Source: SURF-32 sp964648365 (GTDB lineage Bacteria > Planctomycetota > Phycisphaerae > UBA1845). From it: DNA of 64,000 nucleotides. Numbering within the stretch: the first letter of the stretch is position 1; each line of letters starts with the position of its first letter. The DNA is taken from contig CAZYLK010000002.1 of the NCBI GenBank assembly GCA_964648365.1, forward strand, positions 1-64,000, read 5' to 3'. The position numbers and the translations under genes are program-made. Of this stretch, positions 18,104 to 25,836 are shown piece by piece. The notes beneath the pieces were generated by a model, which was given only the letters and a program-made list of their open reading frames with translations, was not told the origin of the DNA and did not search any database.

Positions 18104-18321
18104 CGGCCACGATTCTACCGTAATTCCACTTCCGCTCCGAGCTGGGTTTGTCGCTTTCTTGTGGGAAGGTGGGGTTCGCGGCGCTGGGCGTAATGAGCCG
18201 GCGCAACAGTGGGGTTTAACCCCCTGAAGCCGCGACCCACTAATCAGTTTGATGCCACGAATCCTGACCAAGCCGATCAGTTCCCTCTGCTTTTGAGGTC
18301 GCCTTAGTGGAGTCCAAACAC
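18104..18321. other. Divergent intergenic region, no gene seen
   Basis: This gap separates the minus-strand sigma/kinase pair from the plus-strand secreted-protein run. A TAGAAT on the minus strand (18117-18112) could be a -10 for the sigma gene, without a good -35. Nothing else is recognised. Confidence 0.4.
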
Positions 18322-19833
18322 ATGAACCGCGCCATGAATCTCGCCGCGTTGACGGCAATCGTAGCAATATCCATCCACAACGGTGTTGGCGGTGCGACCT
18401 CGCCGGAGACGCTGGAGGACTCAACACGCATCGACTGCGTACCGGGAGTCCGAGATCGCGATCAGCCCGGCACCTGCGTCAAGGCATCGACGCAGCCGGA
18501 ATTGGGCCGACTCTATCCGCTCAGCGAACTCTTCTTCATCGCGCCGGACGGACGCGTCGGCTTCGGCACGGCCGATCCGACCGGGGAGTATCACCTGCGT
18601 CGCGAGGCGGGCGACGCCCGATTGCGGTTGGAGTCGCTTGCTGGACTCGCCTCGCTCAGCTTGCTCTCGAACGGCGACGGTCCGGCATCGATCTGGTCCC
18701 CCTCCGGGAGTAATGACATGCGATTTTCAGTCGGCGGAGTAGACCGGATGGCCCTCACGGAGAGTGGATTCGTCGGTATCCGAACGACCGCGCCGAACGA
18801 AGAGCTGACGGTTAACGGCGAGGTCGCCGCACGCGGGATTCAACCCCTGAACATGGCGCCCGGCTCGAACACCTTCGATCTGAGTGCGGCAACGGCCAGC
18901 CAGGTCTGGCTTCGCGCTAGAACTGGCGGATCAAACCCGGTCGGACAGGCCGGGTTCGACCTCTCGTGGCGCGAGAACCATCACTACCTGATGACGAACG
19001 TGGAAGGCGTGTTCAGCCTCCGGTACACCAACGAAACGACAAACCGACCGAACTTCGACGCCGCGACGGAATTGCTCAGCATAGATGGCGGCGGCATGGT
19101 GGTCGTTCCCGGATCACTTCGGACAGCCCACCTCAACGTCACACGCAAGGGCGGCGTGCTCGCTCTTCAGAGTCCTGCGGGGGAAGGGGGACCCGTCCCG
19201 ACCATCCACTTCCGCAACCCCGACACGGGCAGAGACTGGGTGCTTCGCCACGAGGAGGGATCCTTCCACATCCAGGATGAGGGCGGCCCCGGCAGCGAAA
19301 TTCTGACGATCCGCAGTCTCGGCGGACGAGTCGGCGTCGGCACAACCGACCCGCAGGCCCGGCTTCACGTTGAGGGAACCACCCGCACAGGGACGCTTGA
19401 AATCACAGGCGGGGGCGATATTGCCGAGCCGTTCCACGTCGACCATGATGGCGACATCGTCCCCGGCATGGTGGTTTGTATCGACGCGAGGTCGCCCGGT
19501 GGCCTGCGACTTTCAGCTTCCGCCTACGACCGCACCGTCGCCGGAGTCATCAGCGGGGCGGGCGGCGTCCGACCCGGCCTCACGCTTCGTCAAACGGGTA
19601 CGGCAGCCGACGGCGAGCATCCGGTCGCGCTTTCCGGTCGAGTGTGGTGCAAGGTAGACGCGGACACCGGCGGGCCGATAGAACCAGGCGATCTTCTGAC
19701 GACTTCGGCCACGCCTGGACACGCAATGCGGGTCGCTGACCATGCGCGCGCCCAGGGCGCCATCCTTGGCAAGGCCATGACCGCACTGTCCTCCGGACGC
19801 GGCCAGGTACTGATTTTGGTCACGCTGCAGTAG
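18322..19833 (+). CDS. Secreted tail-fibre-like protein with VGxGTxxP repeats
   Basis: The ATG at 18322 follows GGAG by 9 nt and starts a signal peptide (NLAALTAIVAISIHNGVGGA). The 503-residue product carries three fibre-type motifs, DGRVGFGTADP, GFVGIRTTAP and GRVGVGTTDPQARLHVEG, as found in phage tail fibres and trimeric surface fibres before chaperone or head domains. The C-terminal part (SGRVWCKVDADTGGPIEPGD, then LLTTSATPGHAM) is a compact beta domain seen at the end of such proteins. No phage structural gene is nearby, and the signal peptide points to a surface protein. Function unknown; adhesion is a guess. Confidence 0.7.
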   Translation: MNRAMNLAALTAIVAISIHNGVGGATSPETLEDSTRIDCVPGVRDRDQPGTCVKASTQPELGRLYPLSELFFIAPDGRVGFGTADPTGEYHLRREAGDARLRLESLAGLASLSLLSNGDGPASIWSPSGSNDMRFSVGGVDRMALTESGFVGIRTTAPNEELTVNGEVAARGIQPLNMAPGSNTFDLSAATASQVWLRARTGGSNPVGQAGFDLSWRENHHYLMTNVEGVFSLRYTNETTNRPNFDAATELLSIDGGGMVVVPGSLRTAHLNVTRKGGVLALQSPAGEGGPVPTIHFRNPDTGRDWVLRHEEGSFHIQDEGGPGSEILTIRSLGGRVGVGTTDPQARLHVEGTTRTGTLEITGGGDIAEPFHVDHDGDIVPGMVVCIDARSPGGLRLSASAYDRTVAGVISGAGGVRPGLTLRQTGTAADGEHPVALSGRVWCKVDADTGGPIEPGDLLTTSATPGHAMRVADHARAQGAILGKAMTALSSGRGQVLILVTLQ

Positions 19834-19868
19834 CCGACCCAGCGGACAACACAGCCCGGGAGTTTAAC

Positions 19869-21881
19869 GTGAAAAGCCGCATTCTCGTAGTGATGCTCGT
19901 AGGAATTGCCTGGGCGTCATACCTGCAAGCACAGGGCCCTTTTGAAGACCTTACTGCCGACTGGATGGGCACCGTGCGATCCGGACGCGTGGCCGGGCAG
20001 CCCAGCGTGATGTTTGACCGCGAAGCGCGCAAGTATCGCATGTGGTACTTCGGCGGAATCGAAAACGCCTGCAACGTTTGGACTCCGCCGGGACTCCATA
20101 CCACCGATCGCATTTACTACACAGAGTGCGACGCGGCGCCGAATGATGCCCCTCTGAACAACTGGACCTTCCCTTGCCAAGTCATCGTGCCCCGTGGCGG
20201 GGCCGACGGGTTCGATGCCGCTGACGATCATCTGATTGGATCCCCGAGCGTCATCCGGTATCAGGACCGGTTTTACATGTACTACGAGGCGTACGGAAAA
20301 TGGGTTACGCTCATTACCAGCTTCTACAGCGCCGATCGGAGCGACACCTGGGTAACAGCCCTGTATCCACACCTGACCAGGCATTGGCTTACAGACGAGC
20401 ACGGAGCCGAATCATACGTCCTAGACCCAGTATACAACAGCGGGATCGGATTAGGCATCGCACTCGCGTTCAAGAAGCATGGCACGCATCCGATCTACGC
20501 GGGGGAGGCGACCTTTGTGGACGGCAAGGCAGACCGATACTTATCCTGCAGCCCGGTGACCGAGCGCGTGGATGAACACGGAACGACGTTTCGGCCGATG
20601 TACGACGGACTGCCGATTTTCTGGTTGTTCGATACGGCCGGTGCCGGTCGGAAGCCCCTCTATGCCTGCCACGATGCTCCGCGGCGAGACAGCTTGGCGT
20701 CAAATGAGCCGGGCTGTATGGGGCATCGTCAGGACGAGGAGAATGGCTGCAGTACACACCTGCTGGGTTACGCTATCGCGAGTCTGGACGCGCCGGACAT
20801 GCAACATGCCAATCAGAACGCAATCTGCATGGCCGTCTGGGACGCGAGGCAGGGTGGCGAACAAGACTGGGTCCGCCTGCACGGCGACGATTGGGGCGGG
20901 TCGGTGGCAACGCTGTCCGAGGTATTTACCAACCAGTGGCCGCACTCATGCCGCAGCGATGACGGCAACCTGCCGTGCGGCGCCGAGTCGGCAGTCCGCT
21001 TCGATCTTCATCGAGCCTATGGCGCCGGTTACCCGAATGCGATCGTTCGTGAAGGACATCTCGAACTGAGCTTCGCAGACATCACGCAGGACGGCAAGGA
21101 GGGTTGCGAGTGCTACAATGTCCCGCACACCAGCGCAGTACGCATCCCGCTGGATCGCATCGCTGACGCTGCGGCTTACAGCGCAGCGGAGCGCAAACGC
21201 TACGATGGTAATATCTATCCTGGAGGTCAGACTGAGATTCGCTGGAGCCCGCGGTTCGCACGCTACTTTGTTTATAAGACATGGATCGATCGCACGCAGT
21301 GTGGTGATCCTGCGCCGATCTGTGGCGATGAGTGTTGTCCTGCAAACGACGGGTATCGCGAGTCGACGACGCTGAAGTGGTCTGTTCAGAATCCGCCGTG
21401 GGACAACCCTTCCCGGTGGTACTCCCCTGTTCAGGAGCTGAGTACCTTATTTCCTACGAATATCGACAACGGCACGTCCGGACGGTATGCCGCGCTTGCC
21501 GGCGGTTCGATTGCGGCGAGTGAGCTCGGCCACACACTGGACTACGAAGACTACACCGTCTTTCACATCTTCTACGCCGCCGGCGTTACTGGACCAGGCT
21601 GGAACGGTAGCGCGCTCGGTGCTGATACCGATCACATCATGGTTGTTGGATATCCGCAAGATGCTCCCGATGTGCCGGATATCTGGGTGGATTTTATCTA
21701 CCGTGGCGAAGAGCGGGGCACACAGGATCTGCCGTTCAACACACTGGCCGAAGGCACCGCGGCCGTCCGCGTGGGCGGGGTCCTGGCGATCAAGGCGGGG
21801 AGTACTACCGAAGTCGGCGCCGTTCGCAAAGCAATGAAGATCGTCGCGAGTGGCGGGCTTGTGAGGATCGGCGCACCATGA
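19869..21881 (+). CDS. Secreted beta-propeller-like protein (glycosidase-like fold)
   Basis: The 670-residue protein has a signal peptide (ILVVMLVGIAWASYLQAQ). The body holds aromatic-rich beta segments such as VMFDREARKYRMWYFGG and SVIRYQDRFYMYYEAYGKW, which resemble five-bladed propellers of GH43/GH32-like proteins. Several cysteine-rich inserts are present (CGDPAPICGDECCP). I see no complete catalytic set, so enzymatic activity is unproven. The last about 60 residues (LPFNTLAEGTAAVRVGGVLA) look like the cap of a right-handed beta-helix. It ends in a TGA at 21879-21881, and the same frame continues after it into a dockerin-like segment. Confidence 0.65.
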   Translation: MKSRILVVMLVGIAWASYLQAQGPFEDLTADWMGTVRSGRVAGQPSVMFDREARKYRMWYFGGIENACNVWTPPGLHTTDRIYYTECDAAPNDAPLNNWTFPCQVIVPRGGADGFDAADDHLIGSPSVIRYQDRFYMYYEAYGKWVTLITSFYSADRSDTWVTALYPHLTRHWLTDEHGAESYVLDPVYNSGIGLGIALAFKKHGTHPIYAGEATFVDGKADRYLSCSPVTERVDEHGTTFRPMYDGLPIFWLFDTAGAGRKPLYACHDAPRRDSLASNEPGCMGHRQDEENGCSTHLLGYAIASLDAPDMQHANQNAICMAVWDARQGGEQDWVRLHGDDWGGSVATLSEVFTNQWPHSCRSDDGNLPCGAESAVRFDLHRAYGAGYPNAIVREGHLELSFADITQDGKEGCECYNVPHTSAVRIPLDRIADAAAYSAAERKRYDGNIYPGGQTEIRWSPRFARYFVYKTWIDRTQCGDPAPICGDECCPANDGYRESTTLKWSVQNPPWDNPSRWYSPVQELSTLFPTNIDNGTSGRYAALAGGSIAASELGHTLDYEDYTVFHIFYAAGVTGPGWNGSALGADTDHIMVVGYPQDAPDVPDIWVDFIYRGEERGTQDLPFNTLAEGTAAVRVGGVLAIKAGSTTEVGAVRKAMKIVASGGLVRIGAP

Positions 21882-22118
21882 TCGCTTCCGAGTCGGGGGG
21901 GGGGCGCTCGAGGAGCGGTGGAATCTACGGCCACCGAGGAGCAGCCAGTGGCAGGAATCCGGTCCGACGACTATGACGTTTTCCAGCGATGCCTGGCCGG
22001 CCCGGAAACCCCGCCCTCCGGCAACTGCCCACAAGGCGTCAACGCCGACCTCGACGACGACAACGACGTGGACCTGGCGGACTTCCGCGTCTTCCAACTG
22101 AGCTTCACGGGGCCATAG
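21882..22118 (+). pseudogene. Dockerin-like tail in frame after the TGA of the preceding gene
   Basis: The frame of the 19869 gene is open again immediately after its TGA and runs 78 codons to a stop at 22116-22118. The end contains an EF-hand/dockerin-like segment, NADLDDDNDVDLADFRVFQL, of the kind planctomycetes place at the C-terminus of secreted proteins. A 10-G homopolymer (21895-21904) lies just after the TGA. It could be the detached tail of the upstream protein, lost by a nonsense change or misread, or a small gene starting at the GTG at 21918 after GGAG. I favour a detached tail. Confidence 0.5.
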
Positions 22119-22183
22119 CCCGCGCCCGGCGCTGCGTTCGGGCGGCCGCTTCTTTGCAGCGAACCGCACGCCTCACATAAGCC

Positions 22184-22213
22184 TTGCTCACTCTGCCCCG
22201 AATCGGGTAGAAT
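22184..22213 (+). promoter_or_regulatory. Candidate promoter for the beta-helix protein
   Basis: TTGCTC at 22184-22189 and TAGAAT at 22208-22213 are 18 nt apart. The position, 52 bases before the ATG at 22265, is consistent with that start. Confidence 0.4.
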
Positions 22214-22264
22214 CCTCAGCCGGCCGGCGTCCGCTCACGGCGGCGCGTCGGCCGGGGCCGCGGC

Positions 22265-23953
22265 ATGGGTCGGGGCAGGTCGTCGTTTGCAGGCGGCTCG
22301 TCGGGCGTCGGGTACGACCTCGATGTTCGTCTCAGGGCCACGGGTGACAATCCTCAGGGGAGAGCCGGTATATCGGAATGCGGGGCAGGTTCGGGGCAGT
22401 CACGGACAGCGCAGCGGCCAGACGCCGCCAGTCGAAGAAGGCGGGCGCATCGCCGGGCGTGCGCGGCGGATCTCCCGCCATGCGGCGGCCGCTTTCGGGC
22501 TTGCCGCGGCCGCTTCCGGGCTTGCGGCGGCCGCGTCCGGGCTGGCGAGGCGGGCGCTCCAAGCTCGGGCACGGGACGCCGGCATCGGCAACTTCTTGAC
22601 GCCTGCGCAGTTCTGGCGGCGATCCACGTCGCGGGAGCCGTCCAGGCGGAGGTCATTCGCGTGCCGCAGGACCGCCCCACCATCCGGGCGGCGATTGACG
22701 CGGCATCGAAGGGCGACGAAGTCGTCATCTCGGCCGGCGTCTTCACGGGTCCGGGCAATCGGGACATTTATGTTCGCAAGCCCATCACGGTGCGAAGTGA
22801 GAACGGGCCGCAGGGGTGCATCATTGACTGCGAAGGGAACGGCCGCGGGTTTGACTTCCCCGAGGGCGTCAGGCGCAACACCGTCCTGCGCGGCGTGACC
22901 ATTCGAAACGGCAACGGCGGCGGGCCGCCCAGCGGCGGCGGCGCCATCCGTTGCGTCGGCGCCGTTCACGGCGTACCGGCGATGCTGCGCATCGAGCGGA
23001 GTTCCTTCGTTCTGAATTACGCCACGGCCAGTGGCGGGGCGCTCGTGCTCGATGGCGGCACGGTGGAACTGGATGCCTGCCATTTCGCCCTCAACGAAGC
23101 CGTGTCCGTGGCCGGCGCGATCGACGTCAGCGATGTCAACCTCAACATCGAGGATTCCACTTTCCTCCGCAATGGAACGTATAGCTCGGCCGGTGCGTTG
23201 AACACGGCCCGCGGTGACACCGTCATCGCCAACTCACTGTTCGCGGAAAACTGGTCAGTCGGCGACGGCGGCGCGATCCGGTATGCGGAGGGGCCCGTGG
23301 CGATCTCAAGTACGACGATCGTCGCGAACGCCGCAATCGACGGAGGCGGGATCTCCCAACGCAGCGGTTCGCTGACCCTCTCGGACAGCATTCTGTGGCG
23401 GAACCGGCCCGACCAGGTCGACGGTGCGCTGACCGCGCGGTTCAGCAATGTCCAGGGCGGATGGCCGGGCGAGGGCAACATCGACGCAGACCCGCTCTTC
23501 GTGCAAGGGCCGCTCGGAGCCTACTACCTCAGCCAGCGTGCGTCCGGTCAAGCTGACGACAGCCCGTGCGTCGACGCCGGTAGCGACACGGCAAAGCGCC
23601 TCGGCCTGGACGTCTACACAACGCGCACCGACCAGCTTGGCGACGAGGGAATCGTGGACATGGGGTATCACGCGCCTCTCCTCGTCGGCAGTGTGGAATG
23701 CGGGCAGGTCAAACGCATGAAGGTCGGATGCAAGGATCGGCGCGACCGGTTCGTCGTCAAGGCAACCGTGGCCACGCGCCTTGACGAAGGCGACGCTGTG
23801 ACGCTGTCGCTCGATGGCCTGCGAGCCGAACGCGCATCGGTCAACGGCCGCGGGAGGGCCAAGGCTGCCTTCAGCCCGGTCGCGCCGGGAACGCACGAGA
23901 TCTGCATCGCCGAATGCCCGGGCCTGTGCGACACGACCGACTGCGGCGGCTGA
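22265..23953 (+). CDS. Secreted right-handed beta-helix protein with shared C-terminal Cys domain
   Basis: The frame from 22265 encodes 562 residues. The first about 105 are Arg/Gly-rich low-complexity sequence containing three 21-bp repeats. A signal-like segment LDACAVLAAIHVAGAVQA comes next, then EVIRVPQDRPTIRAAIDAAS, the classic start of a parallel beta-helix. About 10 coils follow with GGGAIR, SGGALV and GGGISQ turns. The last about 84 residues (from 23699) are the domain shared with the proteins at 28068 and 38357. The true start is uncertain because no ATG or GTG lies just before the signal-like segment; a frameshift upstream is possible. It is probably a surface or extracellular protein. 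Confidence 0.7.
   Translation: MGRGRSSFAGGSSGVGYDLDVRLRATGDNPQGRAGISECGAGSGQSRTAQRPDAASRRRRAHRRACAADLPPCGGRFRACRGRFRACGGRVRAGEAGAPSSGTGRRHRQLLDACAVLAAIHVAGAVQAEVIRVPQDRPTIRAAIDAASKGDEVVISAGVFTGPGNRDIYVRKPITVRSENGPQGCIIDCEGNGRGFDFPEGVRRNTVLRGVTIRNGNGGGPPSGGGAIRCVGAVHGVPAMLRIERSSFVLNYATASGGALVLDGGTVELDACHFALNEAVSVAGAIDVSDVNLNIEDSTFLRNGTYSSAGALNTARGDTVIANSLFAENWSVGDGGAIRYAEGPVAISSTTIVANAAIDGGGISQRSGSLTLSDSILWRNRPDQVDGALTARFSNVQGGWPGEGNIDADPLFVQGPLGAYYLSQRASGQADDSPCVDAGSDTAKRLGLDVYTTRTDQLGDEGIVDMGYHAPLLVGSVECGQVKRMKVGCKDRRDRFVVKATVATRLDEGDAVTLSLDGLRAERASVNGRGRAKAAFSPVAPGTHEICIAECPGLCDTTDCGG
22485..22547 (+). repeat. Three tandem 21-bp imperfect repeats
   Basis: The units are 22485-22505, 22506-22526 and 22527-22547, each beginning GCGGCCGC and sharing a TCCGGGCTTG-like half. 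The length is a multiple of three, so the frame is kept. They lie in the low-complexity N-terminal part of the beta-helix gene. Confidence 0.8.
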
Positions 23954-24029
23954 GCGCGACATCGGCTGGAACGGAAAGCTGAGCGCGGTGTCCGCTTGGC
24001 AACGGCCGTCCTGGAAAGCGGGCCACGTG

Positions 24030-25157
24030 TCAGTCCGTCCAATCGTGCAGCGCCCGTAGTTGCTCCAGCGCCTCATCCACCGTCGGCACCTGGACGCCCG
24101 TCTTGCGCGCCTGGTCGTCCACGTCGCGCAGGTCCATCAGGTCGTCGAACCACTCCGATGCCTGCAGCGCCGTCTTGATCTTGGCCGGCAGCGTGCCGTC
24201 GCGAAGCTCGAGCGCACGCATGTGGTTTTCGATCAGAAACGCGGTGCGCGGCGTGATCAGCCCGTCGAGCACGTCCATCGCGGCCGGGACGTGGTCGCGC
24301 GGGTCGATGGCCTTGCCCACGTCGTGCAGCAGGGCGGCCGTGATGAACTCCTCGTCGTAAGGGTGCATCTCGCGGGCCAGGTCGAAGGCTTGCAGGCTGT
24401 GGTAGAGCGCGTCGCCCTCGGGGTGATACTCGGGGTTCTGGCGCACGCCCTCGAGCCGTTCCAGCAGCGACTTGAAGATCGGAATCGGATCGGTCCACGC
24501 GGCGAAGTCGCCGTCACGGAGGGCGTCGAGATCGGCGTCGGGGTAGTCCTCGCGGATGCACTGCTCAAGCTGCGGCACCGTCAGCGACTCGATCGCCTTG
24601 CCGGTGATCGAACTCTTGAAGACGTAATTGACCTTGTCGCGCGGGTAGATGGTCAGTTCAAACTTCAGTTCGGCCCCGCGCGGCGAGCGGTCCGAGACGT
24701 GAACGTGCGTGAAGACCCGCTCCTGATCGTGCTTGATGACCCGCTTCCGCTCGAGCGTGTAGACGAGCCGGTCTTCATCGAGGATGCCGGTGATGGCCGC
24801 GGCGTTGTCGCTGAAGACGTGGATGTCGATGTCGGAGCCGTCGCGGACGTGGCCGGTGGCGACGCTGCCGATCAGCTTCGGGTGAAACCCCGTCAGCCGC
24901 CACATCAGCTTCAGCGCCGCCAGCCGCATCTCGCGCAGGTTGGCAAAGCGGGCGTCGCCCTCGTGAATGGCGGTGAGCCGCTCGATCTGCTCGCGGATCT
25001 CCCGGTTGGACGGCAGGTTCCGCGGCCGCAGGCGCGGGTCCAACCCAAGCTGCCGCGCGGCCTTGCGCTTGGCGGTGTAATACTCCGCCTCAGCCCGCTC
25101 ATACATCATCCGGGCGGCGTCGATGGCGATGCGTTTACGCAGTTTTCGATCGGGCAT
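24030..25157 (-). CDS. Nucleotidyltransferase-HD domain fusion protein
   Basis: The 375-residue protein has a helical N-terminus (1-90), then a Pol-beta-type nucleotidyltransferase core: GSVATGHVRDGSDIDIHVF (Gly97-Ser98, Asp109, Asp111) with a likely third acid in LKFELTIYP (Glu167). A C-terminal HD phosphohydrolase domain has His253 and HDVGK (His278-Asp279). The NTase-then-HD order recalls a short GlnD without ACT domains. The substrate could be a protein, tRNA or a nucleotide. It is convergent with the beta-helix gene and divergent from the BlaI gene. Function not assigned. Confidence 0.75.
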   Translation of the reverse strand: MPDRKLRKRIAIDAARMMYERAEAEYYTAKRKAARQLGLDPRLRPRNLPSNREIREQIERLTAIHEGDARFANLREMRLAALKLMWRLTGFHPKLIGSVATGHVRDGSDIDIHVFSDNAAAITGILDEDRLVYTLERKRVIKHDQERVFTHVHVSDRSPRGAELKFELTIYPRDKVNYVFKSSITGKAIESLTVPQLEQCIREDYPDADLDALRDGDFAAWTDPIPIFKSLLERLEGVRQNPEYHPEGDALYHSLQAFDLAREMHPYDEEFITAALLHDVGKAIDPRDHVPAAMDVLDGLITPRTAFLIENHMRALELRDGTLPAKIKTALQASEWFDDLMDLRDVDDQARKTGVQVPTVDEALEQLRALHDWTD

Positions 25158-25360
25158 GGGGTCAGACAGGCGGGCGGCCCACCGGCAGCAATGGTACGCG
25201 CGGTGAGGTCACGATTCCACCCGGCGAAACGGCCGGCCGAGGCCGGCCGAGCGGCACCTGGGGTTTCTCTGGGCGGCTTCAGGTCGGGGATTCGTTCTCA
25301 TGCCGCGCCTCCGGGCAGGTGCCTGCTGGTGCCCGGCGCGGATCCCCGCCACAAATTCCA

Positions 25361-25389
25361 TTGCCATCCGGGCGACCGCGGACTACAAT
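25361..25389 (+). promoter_or_regulatory. Promoter of the blaI-M56 operon
   Basis: TTGCCA at 25361-25366 and TACAAT at 25384-25389 are separated by exactly 17 nt, a near-consensus sigma-70-type promoter. It lies 49 nt before the GTG of the BlaI-family gene, with a BlaI-like dyad immediately after the -10. Confidence 0.75.
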
Positions 25390-25390
25390 G

Positions 25391-25404
25391 ACTACCATAG
25401 TAGT
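25391..25404 (+). promoter_or_regulatory. BlaI/MecI-type operator dyad
   Basis: ACTAC-CATA-GTAGT is a perfect 5-bp inverted repeat whose arms match the TAC/GTA arms of known BlaI/MecI operators. It covers the expected transcription start, so a bound dimer would block initiation. A half-site copy GACTAC lies at 25381-25386. Autorepression of the operon is the natural reading. Confidence 0.75.
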
Positions 25405-25437
25405 TCGACTTTCTCGACGTGTGCCAAAGGACGGAAC

Positions 25438-25836
25438 GTGGGTCGGGTCGCCACCGTAACGGAACTTCAGCTTTGCGTACTCCGCGTCCTGTGGGATCAG
25501 GGCGAGGCGAGCGTGGCCGAGGTCCATGAGATTCTCAAGGACGAGCGCGGCCTGGCGATCACGACGGTCGCGACGATGCTCACCCGCCTGGAAAAGCGCG
25601 GGCTGGTGTCGCATCGCAGCCGCGGGCGGACGTTCATCTATCGCGCCCGCGTCGACGAGTCGAAGCTGCGGACCGGCATGGTGCGCGAGTTCACCGAGCG
25701 TCTTTTTGGGGGAGACGTCTCGGCATTGATGAGCCACCTGCTGACGTCCGGCCAGATGGCGGAGGGGGATCTCGCCCGGGTCAAGGACATGATTCGCCGG
25801 GCGGAAAAGGGGAGCGAACGGGGTGGGACCGATTGA
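25438..25836 (+). CDS. BlaI/MecI/CopY-family transcriptional repressor
   Basis: From the GTG at 25438 the product is 132 residues. It has a winged helix of the BlaI type: VTELQLCVLRVLWDQGEASV, VHEILKDERGLAITTVATML, then RLEKRGLVSHRSRGRTFIYR. A C-terminal dimerisation helix follows (LTSGQMAEGDLARVKDMIRR). In this family the repressor is inactivated when the partner M56 membrane protease senses a signal. The next gene overlaps it by 14 nt and encodes that protease, and a matching operator lies upstream. Longer starts to 25300 would include the promoter and are unlikely. Confidence 0.9.
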   Translation: MGRVATVTELQLCVLRVLWDQGEASVAEVHEILKDERGLAITTVATMLTRLEKRGLVSHRSRGRTFIYRARVDESKLRTGMVREFTERLFGGDVSALMSHLLTSGQMAEGDLARVKDMIRRAEKGSERGGTD

